Made by a program: the position numbers and the translations under genes. From positions 1 to 9,115 of the forward strand of contig JARKQO010000174.1 of NCBI GenBank assembly GCA_029974855.1: a stretch of 9,115 bases of DNA, written 5' to 3'. The notes beneath the pieces are model-generated. The model saw only the letters and a program-made list of their open reading frames with translations. It ran no database searches and was not told where the DNA came from. This DNA is from Eubacteriales bacterium. GTDB lineage: Bacteria; Bacillota_A; Clostridia; Christensenellales; Aristaeellaceae. Of this stretch, positions 1 to 6,079 are shown one piece after another. Numbering within the stretch: the stretch's first letter is position 1; each line of letters opens with the position of its first letter.

Positions 1-343
1 CGTAGAGCTGGCGGAAAATCTTCTGCACCACCACGGCGTGCCGGTGCTCGGAGGTGCGGATGAAGTCGTCATACTCCACGTCCATCAGCTTCCACAGCTC
101 CTTGATGCCCCTGACGATCTCGTCCACATAGGCCTGGGGCGTCACGCCCTTTTGAGCCGCCTTGCGCTCGATCTTCTGGCCGTGCTCGTCCGTGCCGGTG
201 AGGAAGTAGGTGTCCTCCCCCTGCTGCTTGTGGAAGCGGGCCAAGGTGTCCGTGGCTACGCTGCAATAGGCGTGGCCGATGTGCAGACTGTCGCTGGGAT
301 AGTAAATCGGCGTGGTGATATAAAATGTTTTCTTCTCTGCCAT
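1..343 (-). CDS. metG: Methionyl-tRNA synthetase, N-terminal part (cut by the window edge)
   Basis: Class I aminoacyl-tRNA synthetase that charges tRNA-Met in the cytoplasm. Only the first 114 codons are present, and the gene runs off the left edge. The protein begins MAEKKTFYITTPIYYPS and carries the HIGH ATP-binding signature exactly (HIGH at residues 21-24, in LHIGHAY). TGTDEHGQKIERKA follows, as is typical of the bacterial MetRS catalytic domain. The ATG (341-343) lies 7 nt behind the Shine-Dalgarno AAGGAGA (351-357), which fixes the start. The gene is preceded by a T-box leader whose specifier reads AUG, so regulation by uncharged tRNA-Met agrees independently with the product call. The KMSKS loop and anticodon-binding domain are outside the window. 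Confidence 0.97.
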   Translation of the reverse strand, partial: MAEKKTFYITTPIYYPSDSLHIGHAYCSVATDTLARFHKQQGEDTYFLTGTDEHGQKIERKAAQKGVTPQAYVDEIVRGIKELWKLMDVEYDDFIRTSEHRHAVVVQKIFRQLY

Positions 344-360
344 GGATTTCTCTCCTTCCA

Positions 361-396
361 AAATCAAAAGCCCGCCCCCACTTCAAAGGGGCGAGC
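361..396 (-). terminator. Regulated intrinsic terminator of the metG T-box
   Basis: On the minus strand GCTCGCCCC (396-388) pairs with GGGGCGGGC (378-370), a 9-bp stem with one U-G pair and a 9-nt loop, followed by TTTTGATTTT (369-360). The 5' arm follows the T-box sequence almost directly. This is the expected arrangement for mutually exclusive antiterminator and terminator folds. Confidence 0.9.
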
Positions 397-601
397 CGAG
401 CCCGCGGTACCACCCTGGTTTGTTTCTCTGATACAAGGTATCGTCAGCGGATATCGGCGCCCTCCGTTCCGCCCTACCTATCGGGCGGAAAGGCTCCCGG
501 GCCATGTTCACGGCTGTCTCCGCGCCACCTCTCACCTGCCGTGGCTCTCTTTGGCGGACCCGAGCCCTTACTCTCCCGTTCATTGCCCTGATGAAGTTGT
601 A
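361..601 (-). promoter_or_regulatory. T-box riboswitch leader of metG, methionine (AUG) specifier
   Basis: Untranslated leader of metG that binds uncharged tRNA-Met and then prevents transcription termination. The hallmark T-box sequence GGTGGTACCGC is present on the minus strand (414 to 404). Stem I is recognisable: an AGAGAG loop (550-545), a distal stem CACGGC/GCCGTG (543-538 with 514-509), and a specifier loop containing GAAC-AUG-G with the AUG at 505-503, matching the downstream gene. An 8-bp hairpin (TTCCGCCC/GGGCGGAA, 490-483 with 474-467) and a 5-bp stem GATAC/GTATC (442-438 with 434-430) lie before the T-box, in the places of the stem II/III elements. The leader ends in a terminator that competes with the antiterminator. 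It fills the gene-free stretch between spmB and metG. Pairings were assigned by eye. Confidence 0.95.
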
Positions 602-606
602 CCGCT

Positions 607-634
607 ATTATACCCAAAATCGGCCAGTTGTCAA
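607..634 (-). promoter_or_regulatory. Sigma-A promoter of the metG T-box transcript
   Basis: A perfect -35 box TTGACA (634-629) and a perfect -10 box TATAAT (612-607) are separated by 16 nt, placing transcription start at about 600, directly before T-box stem I. The promoter begins 30 nt after the spmB stop codon. metG therefore has its own strong promoter, with expression set by the T-box. Confidence 0.92.
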
Positions 635-664
635 GCAAAAGCCCCTGTTTGCAAGGAAAAAACG

Positions 665-1171
665 TCAGTACAGCGCCCCCGCCAGCAGCATGGCCGCCAG
701 GGCCCCCAGCAGCGCGCAGGGAATGGCATAGCCGGATTTCTTCTGCCGCACCGCCCCCAGGTACACGCAGACGGTGTAGAAGATGGTTTCGCTGCTGCCC
801 ATGACGGTGGAGGCCACCAGGCCCACCCGGCTGTCCGGGCCGTAGCGGGTCAAAAGCTGCTCCACCATGCCCAAGGAGGCGGAGCCGCTGAGGGGCCGCA
901 TCATAGCCAGGGGCGCGATCTCCGGGGGCAGCCCCAGCAGCCCGAACACCGGGGCGCAAAGCTGGGTCAAGGCCTCCAGGCAGCCGGACACCCGGAACAT
1001 CCCCAAAGCCACCAGCATGGCCGCCAGGTTGGGCAGCACCCGCAGGGCCACCTGGATCCCTTCCTTGCATCCCTCCAGGAACAAATCATAGACGGGCAGG
1101 CGCTTCCAGGCCGCCGAGGCCAGCACCCAAAACAGCAGCAGGGGAATCAGCAATACCTGAATCAGCCGCAT
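665..1171 (-). CDS. spmB: Spore maturation protein SpmB
   Basis: Integral membrane protein of the nucleoside-recognition/Gate superfamily. With SpmA it is needed in Bacillus and Clostridium for normal spore core dehydration and heat resistance; the transported molecule is not established. The 168-residue protein has a hydrophobic N-terminus (MRLIQVLLIPLLLFWVL) and the family blocks YDLFLEGCKEGIQ (about 28-40), PPEIAPLAMMRPLSGSASLG (about 82-101) and DSRVGLVASTVMGSSETIFY (about 113-132), plus a hydrophobic C-terminal segment. Length is normal for SpmB. The ATG follows the spmA TAG by 3 nt, with AAGGG 7 nt upstream overlapping the spmA end, so the pair is translationally coupled. No convincing terminator separates it from the metG promoter. 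Confidence 0.95.
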   Translation of the reverse strand: MRLIQVLLIPLLLFWVLASAAWKRLPVYDLFLEGCKEGIQVALRVLPNLAAMLVALGMFRVSGCLEALTQLCAPVFGLLGLPPEIAPLAMMRPLSGSASLGMVEQLLTRYGPDSRVGLVASTVMGSSETIFYTVCVYLGAVRQKKSGYAIPCALLGALAAMLLAGALY

Positions 1172-1174
1172 GGC

Positions 1175-1783
1175 CTATCCCTTCCGGGCGGCCTGGTCCT
1201 TGGGGCCAAGCCGCGTCCCTCTGGCGCAAAGCAAAGCGCTGCCCACCCCCACCACAGTGGAAAGGGCCGTACAGGCCAAGGTGGGCAGCAGCACCGCCTC
1301 CGGCGTGTCGGACCCCGCCGCCGCCCGCAGGGCGATCACCGTGGTGGGCAGCAGCTGAAGGCTGGTGCTGTTGATCACCAGAAACATATACATCCCATGA
1401 AGCACCGCCCCGTTGTCCCGGCGCTCCTCCTCCATGCGCTCCATGGCGGCGATGCCCATGGGGGTGGCGGCATTGCCCAGGCCCAGGAGGTTGGCGGAGA
1501 AGTTCAGCACGATGGCCTCCCGGGTGTCCTGCCTTGTTACGGCGGGAAATAGCAGTCTCAGCAGGGGCGACAGCGCCTTGCTGAGCTTTTGGGGCACCCC
1601 CAGGGCCTTGACAATTTCAATCATGCCGCAGAAAAACAGATACCCCGCCAGGAGCTTGAGGCTCAGGGAAACCGCGTCCGCCGCCCCGGCCAAGGCTCCT
1701 GGCAGCAGCAGCCCCACGTTGCCGGAGGCCAAGCCATATATGATGGAGATCAGAATCATGCCGCCCCAGATGGCCCCCAGCAA
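1175..1783 (-). CDS. spmA: Spore maturation protein SpmA (TTG start proposed)
   Basis: Membrane protein of the nucleoside-recognition/Gate family, partner of SpmB in spore core dehydration. The 202-residue product contains the family block NLLGLGNAATPMG (about 98-110) and NSTSLQLLPTTVIALR, with several hydrophobic segments. The open frame extends upstream to an ATG at 1840 (MKKRGF...), but that ATG is inside the loop of a terminator hairpin and has no Shine-Dalgarno. The TTG at 1783-1781 gives an N-terminus MLGAIWGGM that resembles my recollection of family members (MLNYIWAGM-like), and AAGGGGG sits 8 nt upstream. TTG is therefore preferred; the ATG at 1757-1759 (MILISII) is a weaker alternative. 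B. subtilis has dacB before spmA; here a cell-wall recycling operon precedes it instead. Confidence 0.93.
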   Translation of the reverse strand: MLGAIWGGMILISIIYGLASGNVGLLLPGALAGAADAVSLSLKLLAGYLFFCGMIEIVKALGVPQKLSKALSPLLRLLFPAVTRQDTREAIVLNFSANLLGLGNAATPMGIAAMERMEEERRDNGAVLHGMYMFLVINSTSLQLLPTTVIALRAAAGSDTPEAVLLPTLACTALSTVVGVGSALLCARGTRLGPKDQAARKG

Positions 1784-1802
1784 CAGCCCCGCCCCCTTAT
1801 TG

Positions 1803-1820
1803 ATATCTTTCTCAAGATAT
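1803..1820 (-). other. Small hairpin in the spmA leader
   Basis: ATATCTT and AAGATAT form a perfect 7-bp stem with a GAGA tetraloop on the minus strand, between the operon terminator's U-run and the spmA ribosome binding site. Its effect is unknown. The CATATCTT at 1821-1814 also resembles a sigma-E -10 box (CATA...T). A poor -35 candidate (GCATGAA, 1842-1836) lies about 14 nt upstream, so a sporulation promoter is possible but weakly supported. Confidence 0.35.
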
Positions 1821-1853
1821 GAAAAACCCCGCTTCTTCATGCCGGAAGCGGGG
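1821..1853 (-). terminator. Rho-independent terminator of the murQ-anmK operon
   Basis: On the minus strand CCCCGCTTC (1853-1845) pairs perfectly with GAAGCGGGG (1835-1827) around a 9-nt loop, then TTTTTC (1826-1821). It begins 48 nt after the anmK stop codon and separates the recycling operon from spmAB. An alternative upstream arm AAACCCCGC (1872-1864) can pair with the same 3' arm, GCGGGGTTT (1832-1824). Confidence 0.88.
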
Positions 1854-1901
1854 CGCGGGGAAGGCGGGGTTTCCTGTCCGGCGGTTTTCCTTCCCGGGGT
1901 C

Positions 1902-3086
1902 TCAGCCGACGCCTTCCGGGGAGGGCAAGGCCAGCTTGCCCATCACCACGGGCCGGTGAGCCCCGGTGGCCTTGGGGGCGTTGTTGGGCATCCCAAACAG
2001 GAACTGGTTCCCCAGCAAAGCAAAGGCTACGGCCTCCTTGGCGTCCGGGTTCATGCCCAGCTCCCCCGTCTGCCAGAGGGGCCGCTGTAGCCTTTGGGCC
2101 AGCCGATCCATCAGAAACCGGTTATGGATGCCGCCGCCGCTGGCATAGACCTCCTGGATGGCAAAGGGCACAAAGCGTTTCACCGCCTCCGCCAAAGCCA
2201 AGGCCGTATAATCCGTGACAGTGGCCATCAAGTCCTCAAAGGGCATGTTTTGATCCGCACCCCGCGCCATCAGGGTTTTGGCGTATTCCAAGGTATACTG
2301 CTCCCGGCCCGTGCTCTTGGGGGGCTTCCGCTCCAAAAAGGGGTCCTCCCGCCTCATCTGCTCCAGGAAATCCTCCCGGACTCTTCCCCAGGCGGCGGTG
2401 GCTCCGTTTTCGTCATAGGCCCGGGCTCCGCCGGAATGGAGGCTCATCAAATGATCCGCCAGCACATTGCCGGGGCCCGTGTCAAAGGCCAGCACCTGGG
2501 CCAGGGCCCCCCCCGCCGGCAAGGCGGTAAGATTGGCAATGCCGCCGATGTTAATCATCAGCCGCCCCTTGTCCGGGCTTTGATACAGCAGAAAATCCAC
2601 AAAGGGGATCAAGGGCGCGCCTTCTCCCCCATAGGCCATGTCCGAGGGGCGAAAATCCCCCACGGTCAGCGCCCCGGTAACAGCGGCGATGTCCGCCAGC
2701 TCCCCCAGCTGCAAGGTGGCCTTTGCTTCGGGCATATGGAACACCGTCTGCCCATGGGAGGACACAAAGTCCAGCTCCCCGGGCTCCAGCCCCGCCCGCT
2801 CCAGGGTATCCAGTACCGCTTGGCCGATGCGCAGGCCCAGCCATTTGTTGATTTCGCAGACGGATTGCACCGTGCCCGTATCCGGGGAGCAGGCCGCCAG
2901 CAGCCACGCCCGTTCCTGCGGGGTATAGGGCCAGGTGTGAAAGGCCAGCAAAGTACACTCCGTGGCCCCGGAATGGCCCCGAAGCCTACACAGGGCCACG
3001 TCAATGCCATCCAGGGACGTGCCGGACATCACCCCGGCGCAGAGCCTGGTTTCCTTGCGAAGAATCCGCTCCAGCCTTTCCAGCAA
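1902..3086 (-). CDS. anmK: 1,6-anhydro-N-acetylmuramic acid kinase AnmK
   Basis: Cytoplasmic ASKHA-fold kinase that hydrolyses the 1,6-anhydro ring of anhydro-MurNAc and phosphorylates it with ATP, giving MurNAc-6-P for MurQ. The 394-residue protein has the full family signature: ATP-binding GVMSGTSLDGID (18-29), SHGQTVFH (110-117), GDFRPSDMAYGGEGAPLIPF (143-162, with the conserved Asp149 as likely catalytic base), NIGGIANLT (179-187), DTGPGN (202-207) and a late GGGIHN nucleotide-binding loop. The start is a TTG 3 nt after the GNAT stop codon, with GGGAGGAG 6 nt upstream. A following CTG and the absence of an earlier Met make TTG the natural choice. It is the last gene of the operon. Its substrate implies that lytic-transglycosylase products reach the cytoplasm. 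Confidence 0.97.
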   Translation of the reverse strand: MLERLERILRKETRLCAGVMSGTSLDGIDVALCRLRGHSGATECTLLAFHTWPYTPQERAWLLAACSPDTGTVQSVCEINKWLGLRIGQAVLDTLERAGLEPGELDFVSSHGQTVFHMPEAKATLQLGELADIAAVTGALTVGDFRPSDMAYGGEGAPLIPFVDFLLYQSPDKGRLMINIGGIANLTALPAGGALAQVLAFDTGPGNVLADHLMSLHSGGARAYDENGATAAWGRVREDFLEQMRREDPFLERKPPKSTGREQYTLEYAKTLMARGADQNMPFEDLMATVTDYTALALAEAVKRFVPFAIQEVYASGGGIHNRFLMDRLAQRLQRPLWQTGELGMNPDAKEAVAFALLGNQFLFGMPNNAPKATGAHRPVVMGKLALPSPEGVG

Positions 3087-3089
3087 GCC

Positions 3090-3581
3090 TTACTCCTCCC
3101 TTAGCCTCCGGCCCAGAAAGTTTTGATATATCCCGGGGGTGGAATCCTCAATCATCACGGCTCCCACGGACTTTTGGTAAAACTCCGCCGGGCCCACGCC
3201 GCCGATGACGGCGTACACATACCCCGCCTCCCGCTGGGCCCACAGGCTTTTCAGCAGCAGCGCCTTGCCGATGCCCTTGCCCTGCTCGCTGTCCAGCACC
3301 CGGGTGGGGCCGAAGAAGTTGGGGGCCGTGGCGTCGTAGCAGGCGTAGCCCAGAATCTCCTTGCCCCGCACCGCCACAAAGCAGCTGACCGGGGTATGGG
3401 CAAAGCAAACGTCGCATTCGCCGGCGGCGCTGGGGTTGGAATGCTCCCGCACCCAGTCCACCACCCGGTGCTTGTCCGGGGCCATGGCCCGGAAAATCTC
3501 CACCTTTTCCTCCTGCTCCAGGCGCTTGCAAAGCGCCTCGTAGCTTGGCAGCCTCAGCAGGTTCACCAACATATCCGCCAT
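3090..3581 (-). CDS. GNAT-family N-acetyltransferase of unknown substrate
   Basis: A 163-residue protein with a GNAT fold. Strand beta4 reads CFVAVRGKEILGYACYD (about 67-83), the acetyl-CoA pyrophosphate loop is QGKGIG (100-105), and the C-terminal part contains GPAEFYQKSVGA, typical of the substrate/CoA wall. The substrate is not known. Its place between an amino-sugar kinase and anmK suggests an amino sugar, a sugar phosphate or a muropeptide amine, which is inference from context only. The ATG at 3581 is chosen over the ATG at 3629, which would overlap the kinase by 47 nt. At 3581, GGGAGG lies 8 nt upstream and only 1 nt separates the ATG from the kinase stop codon. A further ATG at 3572 is possible. 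Cysteines 56, 59, 67 and 81 stand out but form no recognised metal site. Confidence 0.9.
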   Translation of the reverse strand: MADMLVNLLRLPSYEALCKRLEQEEKVEIFRAMAPDKHRVVDWVREHSNPSAAGECDVCFAHTPVSCFVAVRGKEILGYACYDATAPNFFGPTRVLDSEQGKGIGKALLLKSLWAQREAGYVYAVIGGVGPAEFYQKSVGAVMIEDSTPGIYQNFLGRRLREE

Positions 3582-3582
3582 G

Positions 3583-4509
3583 TTATCCGCCTCCCTTTTC
3601 CATTTTGCGGGCCAGCAGCAGCGCCCCATAGGCCGCGTCCTGCCTGGCCGGTTCCAGGGTAAGCCCCGGAAGCCTTTCCTGTAGCAAGGCCCTCAGCCTG
3701 TCCCGCACAGGGGCCATGCGCTCCAAAATGCTCCCGGAGAAGGCCACAAGCCCCGTGCCCATGCCCAGCTTTTGGGCCACGCAAACCACCAGCTCCCCCA
3801 AGGCCCGGGCCGCCTTGTCCGCGATGGCCTCCCCCGCCGCCTCCCCCCGGGCCAGGGCCTCCCCCAGCAGGGGCGCAAAGGCCGCGATGTCCGCCTTGCT
3901 GTGCCGGGAGTGGTACACATGGGCGGTCAGCGCCTCCCGGCTGCCGATCCCCGCCCGTTCCTCCAAAAGGGCCGCCATGCCCTGCTCCGGCTCCCAGCCG
4001 TCCATGGCCCGGGCCGCCGCCGCCAGGATATCCCGGCCAATGGCGTAGCCGCTGCCCTCATCGCCAATGAGGTGCCCCCAGCCTCCGGCCCGGGCCTGTT
4101 CTCCGTCGGCTGTTTTCCCATAGCACACCGAGCCCGTGCCGGACACCAGCAAAATACCCGGCTCCCCCGTCAGCGCACCCTCCAGGGCGGTTTCAAAGTC
4201 CGGAACCACCCTCATGGGCCCCCGGTAGCCCTCCGCCCTGACCCGGTCCTCCAGAAAGGCAATCTGCTCCCCATGGCTGGGTCCGGCGGAGCCCAGGCAC
4301 AGGGCCCGGCACCCGGCAAGGTCCCCGCCCCGCTCCCCCGCGAAGGCCAGCATATCCCGAAGGGTTTGGCCCACCTGCTCCCGGGTGGCTCCGGTGAGGT
4401 TCAAAGGGCCAAAAGCCTCCCGGTACACCGCGCCGGTGTCCAGGTCCTCCACCACCGCCCGGGTGGCGGTGCCCCCTCCATCCGCGCCGATGATGAATCC
4501 GCTCTTCAT
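3583..4509 (-). CDS. murK: BadF/BadG/BcrA/BcrD-type N-acetylglucosamine/N-acetylmuramate kinase (MurK-like)
   Basis: ATP-dependent sugar kinase of the ASKHA superfamily, predicted to phosphorylate free GlcNAc and/or MurNAc at O6 in the cytoplasm. The 308-residue protein shows phosphate-1 motif DGGGTAT (10-16), a VVPDF segment whose Asp104 aligns with the catalytic Asp of human GlcNAc kinase, adenosine/phosphate-2 motif SGTGS (123-127), and GGWGHLIGDEGSGYAIG (142-158), which marks the GlcNAc-kinase branch. Clostridium acetobutylicum MurK is a characterised family member acting on both sugars; that this protein does so is inferred from the nagZ/murQ neighbourhood. Its ATG overlaps the nagZ TGA (ATGA), so translation is coupled. 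A strict GlcNAc kinase or a glucosamine kinase remains possible, so the symbol is tentative. Confidence 0.88.
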   Translation of the reverse strand: MKSGFIIGADGGGTATRAVVEDLDTGAVYREAFGPLNLTGATREQVGQTLRDMLAFAGERGGDLAGCRALCLGSAGPSHGEQIAFLEDRVRAEGYRGPMRVVPDFETALEGALTGEPGILLVSGTGSVCYGKTADGEQARAGGWGHLIGDEGSGYAIGRDILAAAARAMDGWEPEQGMAALLEERAGIGSREALTAHVYHSRHSKADIAAFAPLLGEALARGEAAGEAIADKAARALGELVVCVAQKLGMGTGLVAFSGSILERMAPVRDRLRALLQERLPGLTLEPARQDAAYGALLLARKMEKGGG

Positions 4510-6068
4510 AGCGTTACGCTGAGCCTCCCCTGGGGCGCGGCGCCCTCCTTCAATGCCTCCGCCAGGGCGGACAGGCTGTTTTGGGAGTATTCGTAAGCCG
4601 CCAGCCGGTACAGGCCCTCCGGCAGAAGGGCCAGATCGTAGGGGTTGCGCAGGGCCACCGCCACCACGGGAATGCCCCGGGCCTGCCCCACCTCCGCCAG
4701 AGCCTTGGCCAAGGCAATTTGTTGTCGGTTCAGATGGCCGTTGTAGGTACCCACCACAATGCTACTGGCCCCCGCCGCAGCCTGAACGGCCCGGGCGATG
4801 GACTCCTCATCGGGGCTCACCGGGGTTTCCAGCCAGGTACCCCCCAAAGCCTCCCCCAAAAAGGGGGCAAAGCTCAGGGCGCTGTCCGGCACGCTGGAGG
4901 CCAAGGTGGTGCGGTAGGCCAGGCTGCCCACGCAAAAGGGCGCGTTGCCCAAGGAGGGAAGGGGTTCTTCCTTTCGGTTTACAGGGGTCAAGGTGCGGCG
5001 CATCAGCGAGGCGTTCCGGGCCCGGAGGGCCTGAAGGTCCTCAAGGGCGGGGCCTTCCTGGGCAAAGGTTTCCTGGGCAAACCGCCCCTTCCACTTCAAA
5101 ATCCGCTCCACCGACGCGTCCAGCTCTTCCATGGACAGGCTTCCCTCTTCATAGGCCCGCCAGGCGGCCTCAACGCTTTCCCCCATCAGCTGCCTGTCGT
5201 GGCACACAAACACGATGTCCACCCCGGCCCCCAAGGCCGCCACGCATCCCTTAGGCGTGCCAAAGTGGGATTTGATGGCCTCCATCTCCATGGCGTCGCT
5301 GAGGATGAGCCCCTCAAAGCCCATCTCTCCCCGCAGCAGGTCCGTCAGGATCGCCCGGGACATGGTGGCAGGAAGCCGCTGCTTCTCCAGGGCCGGAAAG
5401 AGGATGTGGGCGCTCATGATGGCCGGAATCCCCGCCTTTACCGCCTCCCGAAAGGGCAGCAGCTCCATCCGCTCCAGCTCCTCCCGGGGCTTGTCCACAG
5501 TGGGCAAGGCCAGGTGGGAGTCCAGGTGGGTATCCCCATGGCCGGGAAAATGCTTGGCGCAGCAGAGCATGCCCGCCTCCCCATAACCCCGGACGGCCTC
5601 CAGCGCGAAATCCCGCACCTTTTGGGGGGTGTCCCCGTAGCTGCGGACCCCGATCACCGGGTTTTGCCCGTTGCAGTTCACGTCCATCACCGGGGCCAAA
5701 TTCACGTTGATTCCCACCCGGCGCAGCTCCCGGGCGGTGATCCGCGCAGCCTCATAACAGGCGGAGGGGTCCCCGGTGGCCGCCAGGGCCATGGCCCCGG
5801 GCACGTTCACCATGTCCTGGGGCAGGCGGGTTACCATGCCCCCCTCCTGGTCCGCGCAGATAAAGGCGGGATAGCCCGTAGCCTCCAGGCTCAGCCGCTG
5901 CAATTCCTCGCAAAGCTCCTTGGTCTGGGAGGCGGATACCAAATTCTCCCGGAAGAAGATGAAATTGCCCACCTGATAGCGGCATACAAACTCCCGAAGG
6001 CTTTCGTCCACCCGGGTCCCGGGGATGCCGATGGCAAACCGCTGCCCCACCTTCCGCTTCCACTCCAT
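4506..6068 (-). CDS. nagZ: Family GH3 beta-N-acetylglucosaminidase NagZ, cytoplasmic form
   Basis: Removes non-reducing GlcNAc from muropeptides. The 520-residue protein has a GH3 catalytic barrel with ADQEGG (72-77), the NagZ-specific loop KHFPGHGDTHLDSH (172-185) whose Asp183-His185 form the acid/base dyad known in B. subtilis NagZ, and the nucleophile Asp258 in LSDAMEMEA. A C-terminal alpha/beta/alpha domain (about 350-520) makes it the two-domain Gram-positive type rather than the short E. coli form. The start at 6068 is chosen because AGGAGG lies 6 nt upstream. An in-frame ATG at 6083 overlaps the namZ stop but has no ribosome binding site. The N-terminus MEWKRKVGQRFAIG enters the fold directly with no signal peptide, unlike the secreted B. 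subtilis enzyme. It overlaps the kinase start by 4 nt. Confidence 0.96.
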   Translation of the reverse strand: MEWKRKVGQRFAIGIPGTRVDESLREFVCRYQVGNFIFFRENLVSASQTKELCEELQRLSLEATGYPAFICADQEGGMVTRLPQDMVNVPGAMALAATGDPSACYEAARITARELRRVGINVNLAPVMDVNCNGQNPVIGVRSYGDTPQKVRDFALEAVRGYGEAGMLCCAKHFPGHGDTHLDSHLALPTVDKPREELERMELLPFREAVKAGIPAIMSAHILFPALEKQRLPATMSRAILTDLLRGEMGFEGLILSDAMEMEAIKSHFGTPKGCVAALGAGVDIVFVCHDRQLMGESVEAAWRAYEEGSLSMEELDASVERILKWKGRFAQETFAQEGPALEDLQALRARNASLMRRTLTPVNRKEEPLPSLGNAPFCVGSLAYRTTLASSVPDSALSFAPFLGEALGGTWLETPVSPDEESIARAVQAAAGASSIVVGTYNGHLNRQQIALAKALAEVGQARGIPVVAVALRNPYDLALLPEGLYRLAAYEYSQNSLSALAEALKEGAAPQGRLSVTL

Positions 6069-6079
6069 GGTCTTCCTCC

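Noticed and set aside
635..664. Possible terminator after spmB (T-run 662-657 and a 5-bp GCAAA/TTTGC stem)
   Set aside because: The T-run precedes the stem rather than following it and the stem is weak, so it does not have intrinsic-terminator order.
38..1552. Long plus-strand open frame (504 codons) opposite metG, the T-box and spmAB
   Set aside because: It crosses several confirmed minus-strand genes and the T-box terminator. Its product is Pro/Gly/His/Gln-rich low-complexity sequence, typical of the antisense of high-GC genes.
3145..3330. Cys-rich stretches of the GNAT as a zinc-binding site
   Set aside because: The cysteines (56, 59, 67, 81) occur mostly outside this CoA-binding region, have irregular spacing and match no known metal motif.
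3582..3629. Longer N-terminus for the GNAT (start at 3629)
   Set aside because: It would overlap the kinase gene by 47 nt, lacks a Shine-Dalgarno and adds a non-family sequence. The 3581 start is coupled and has GGGAGG at 8 nt.
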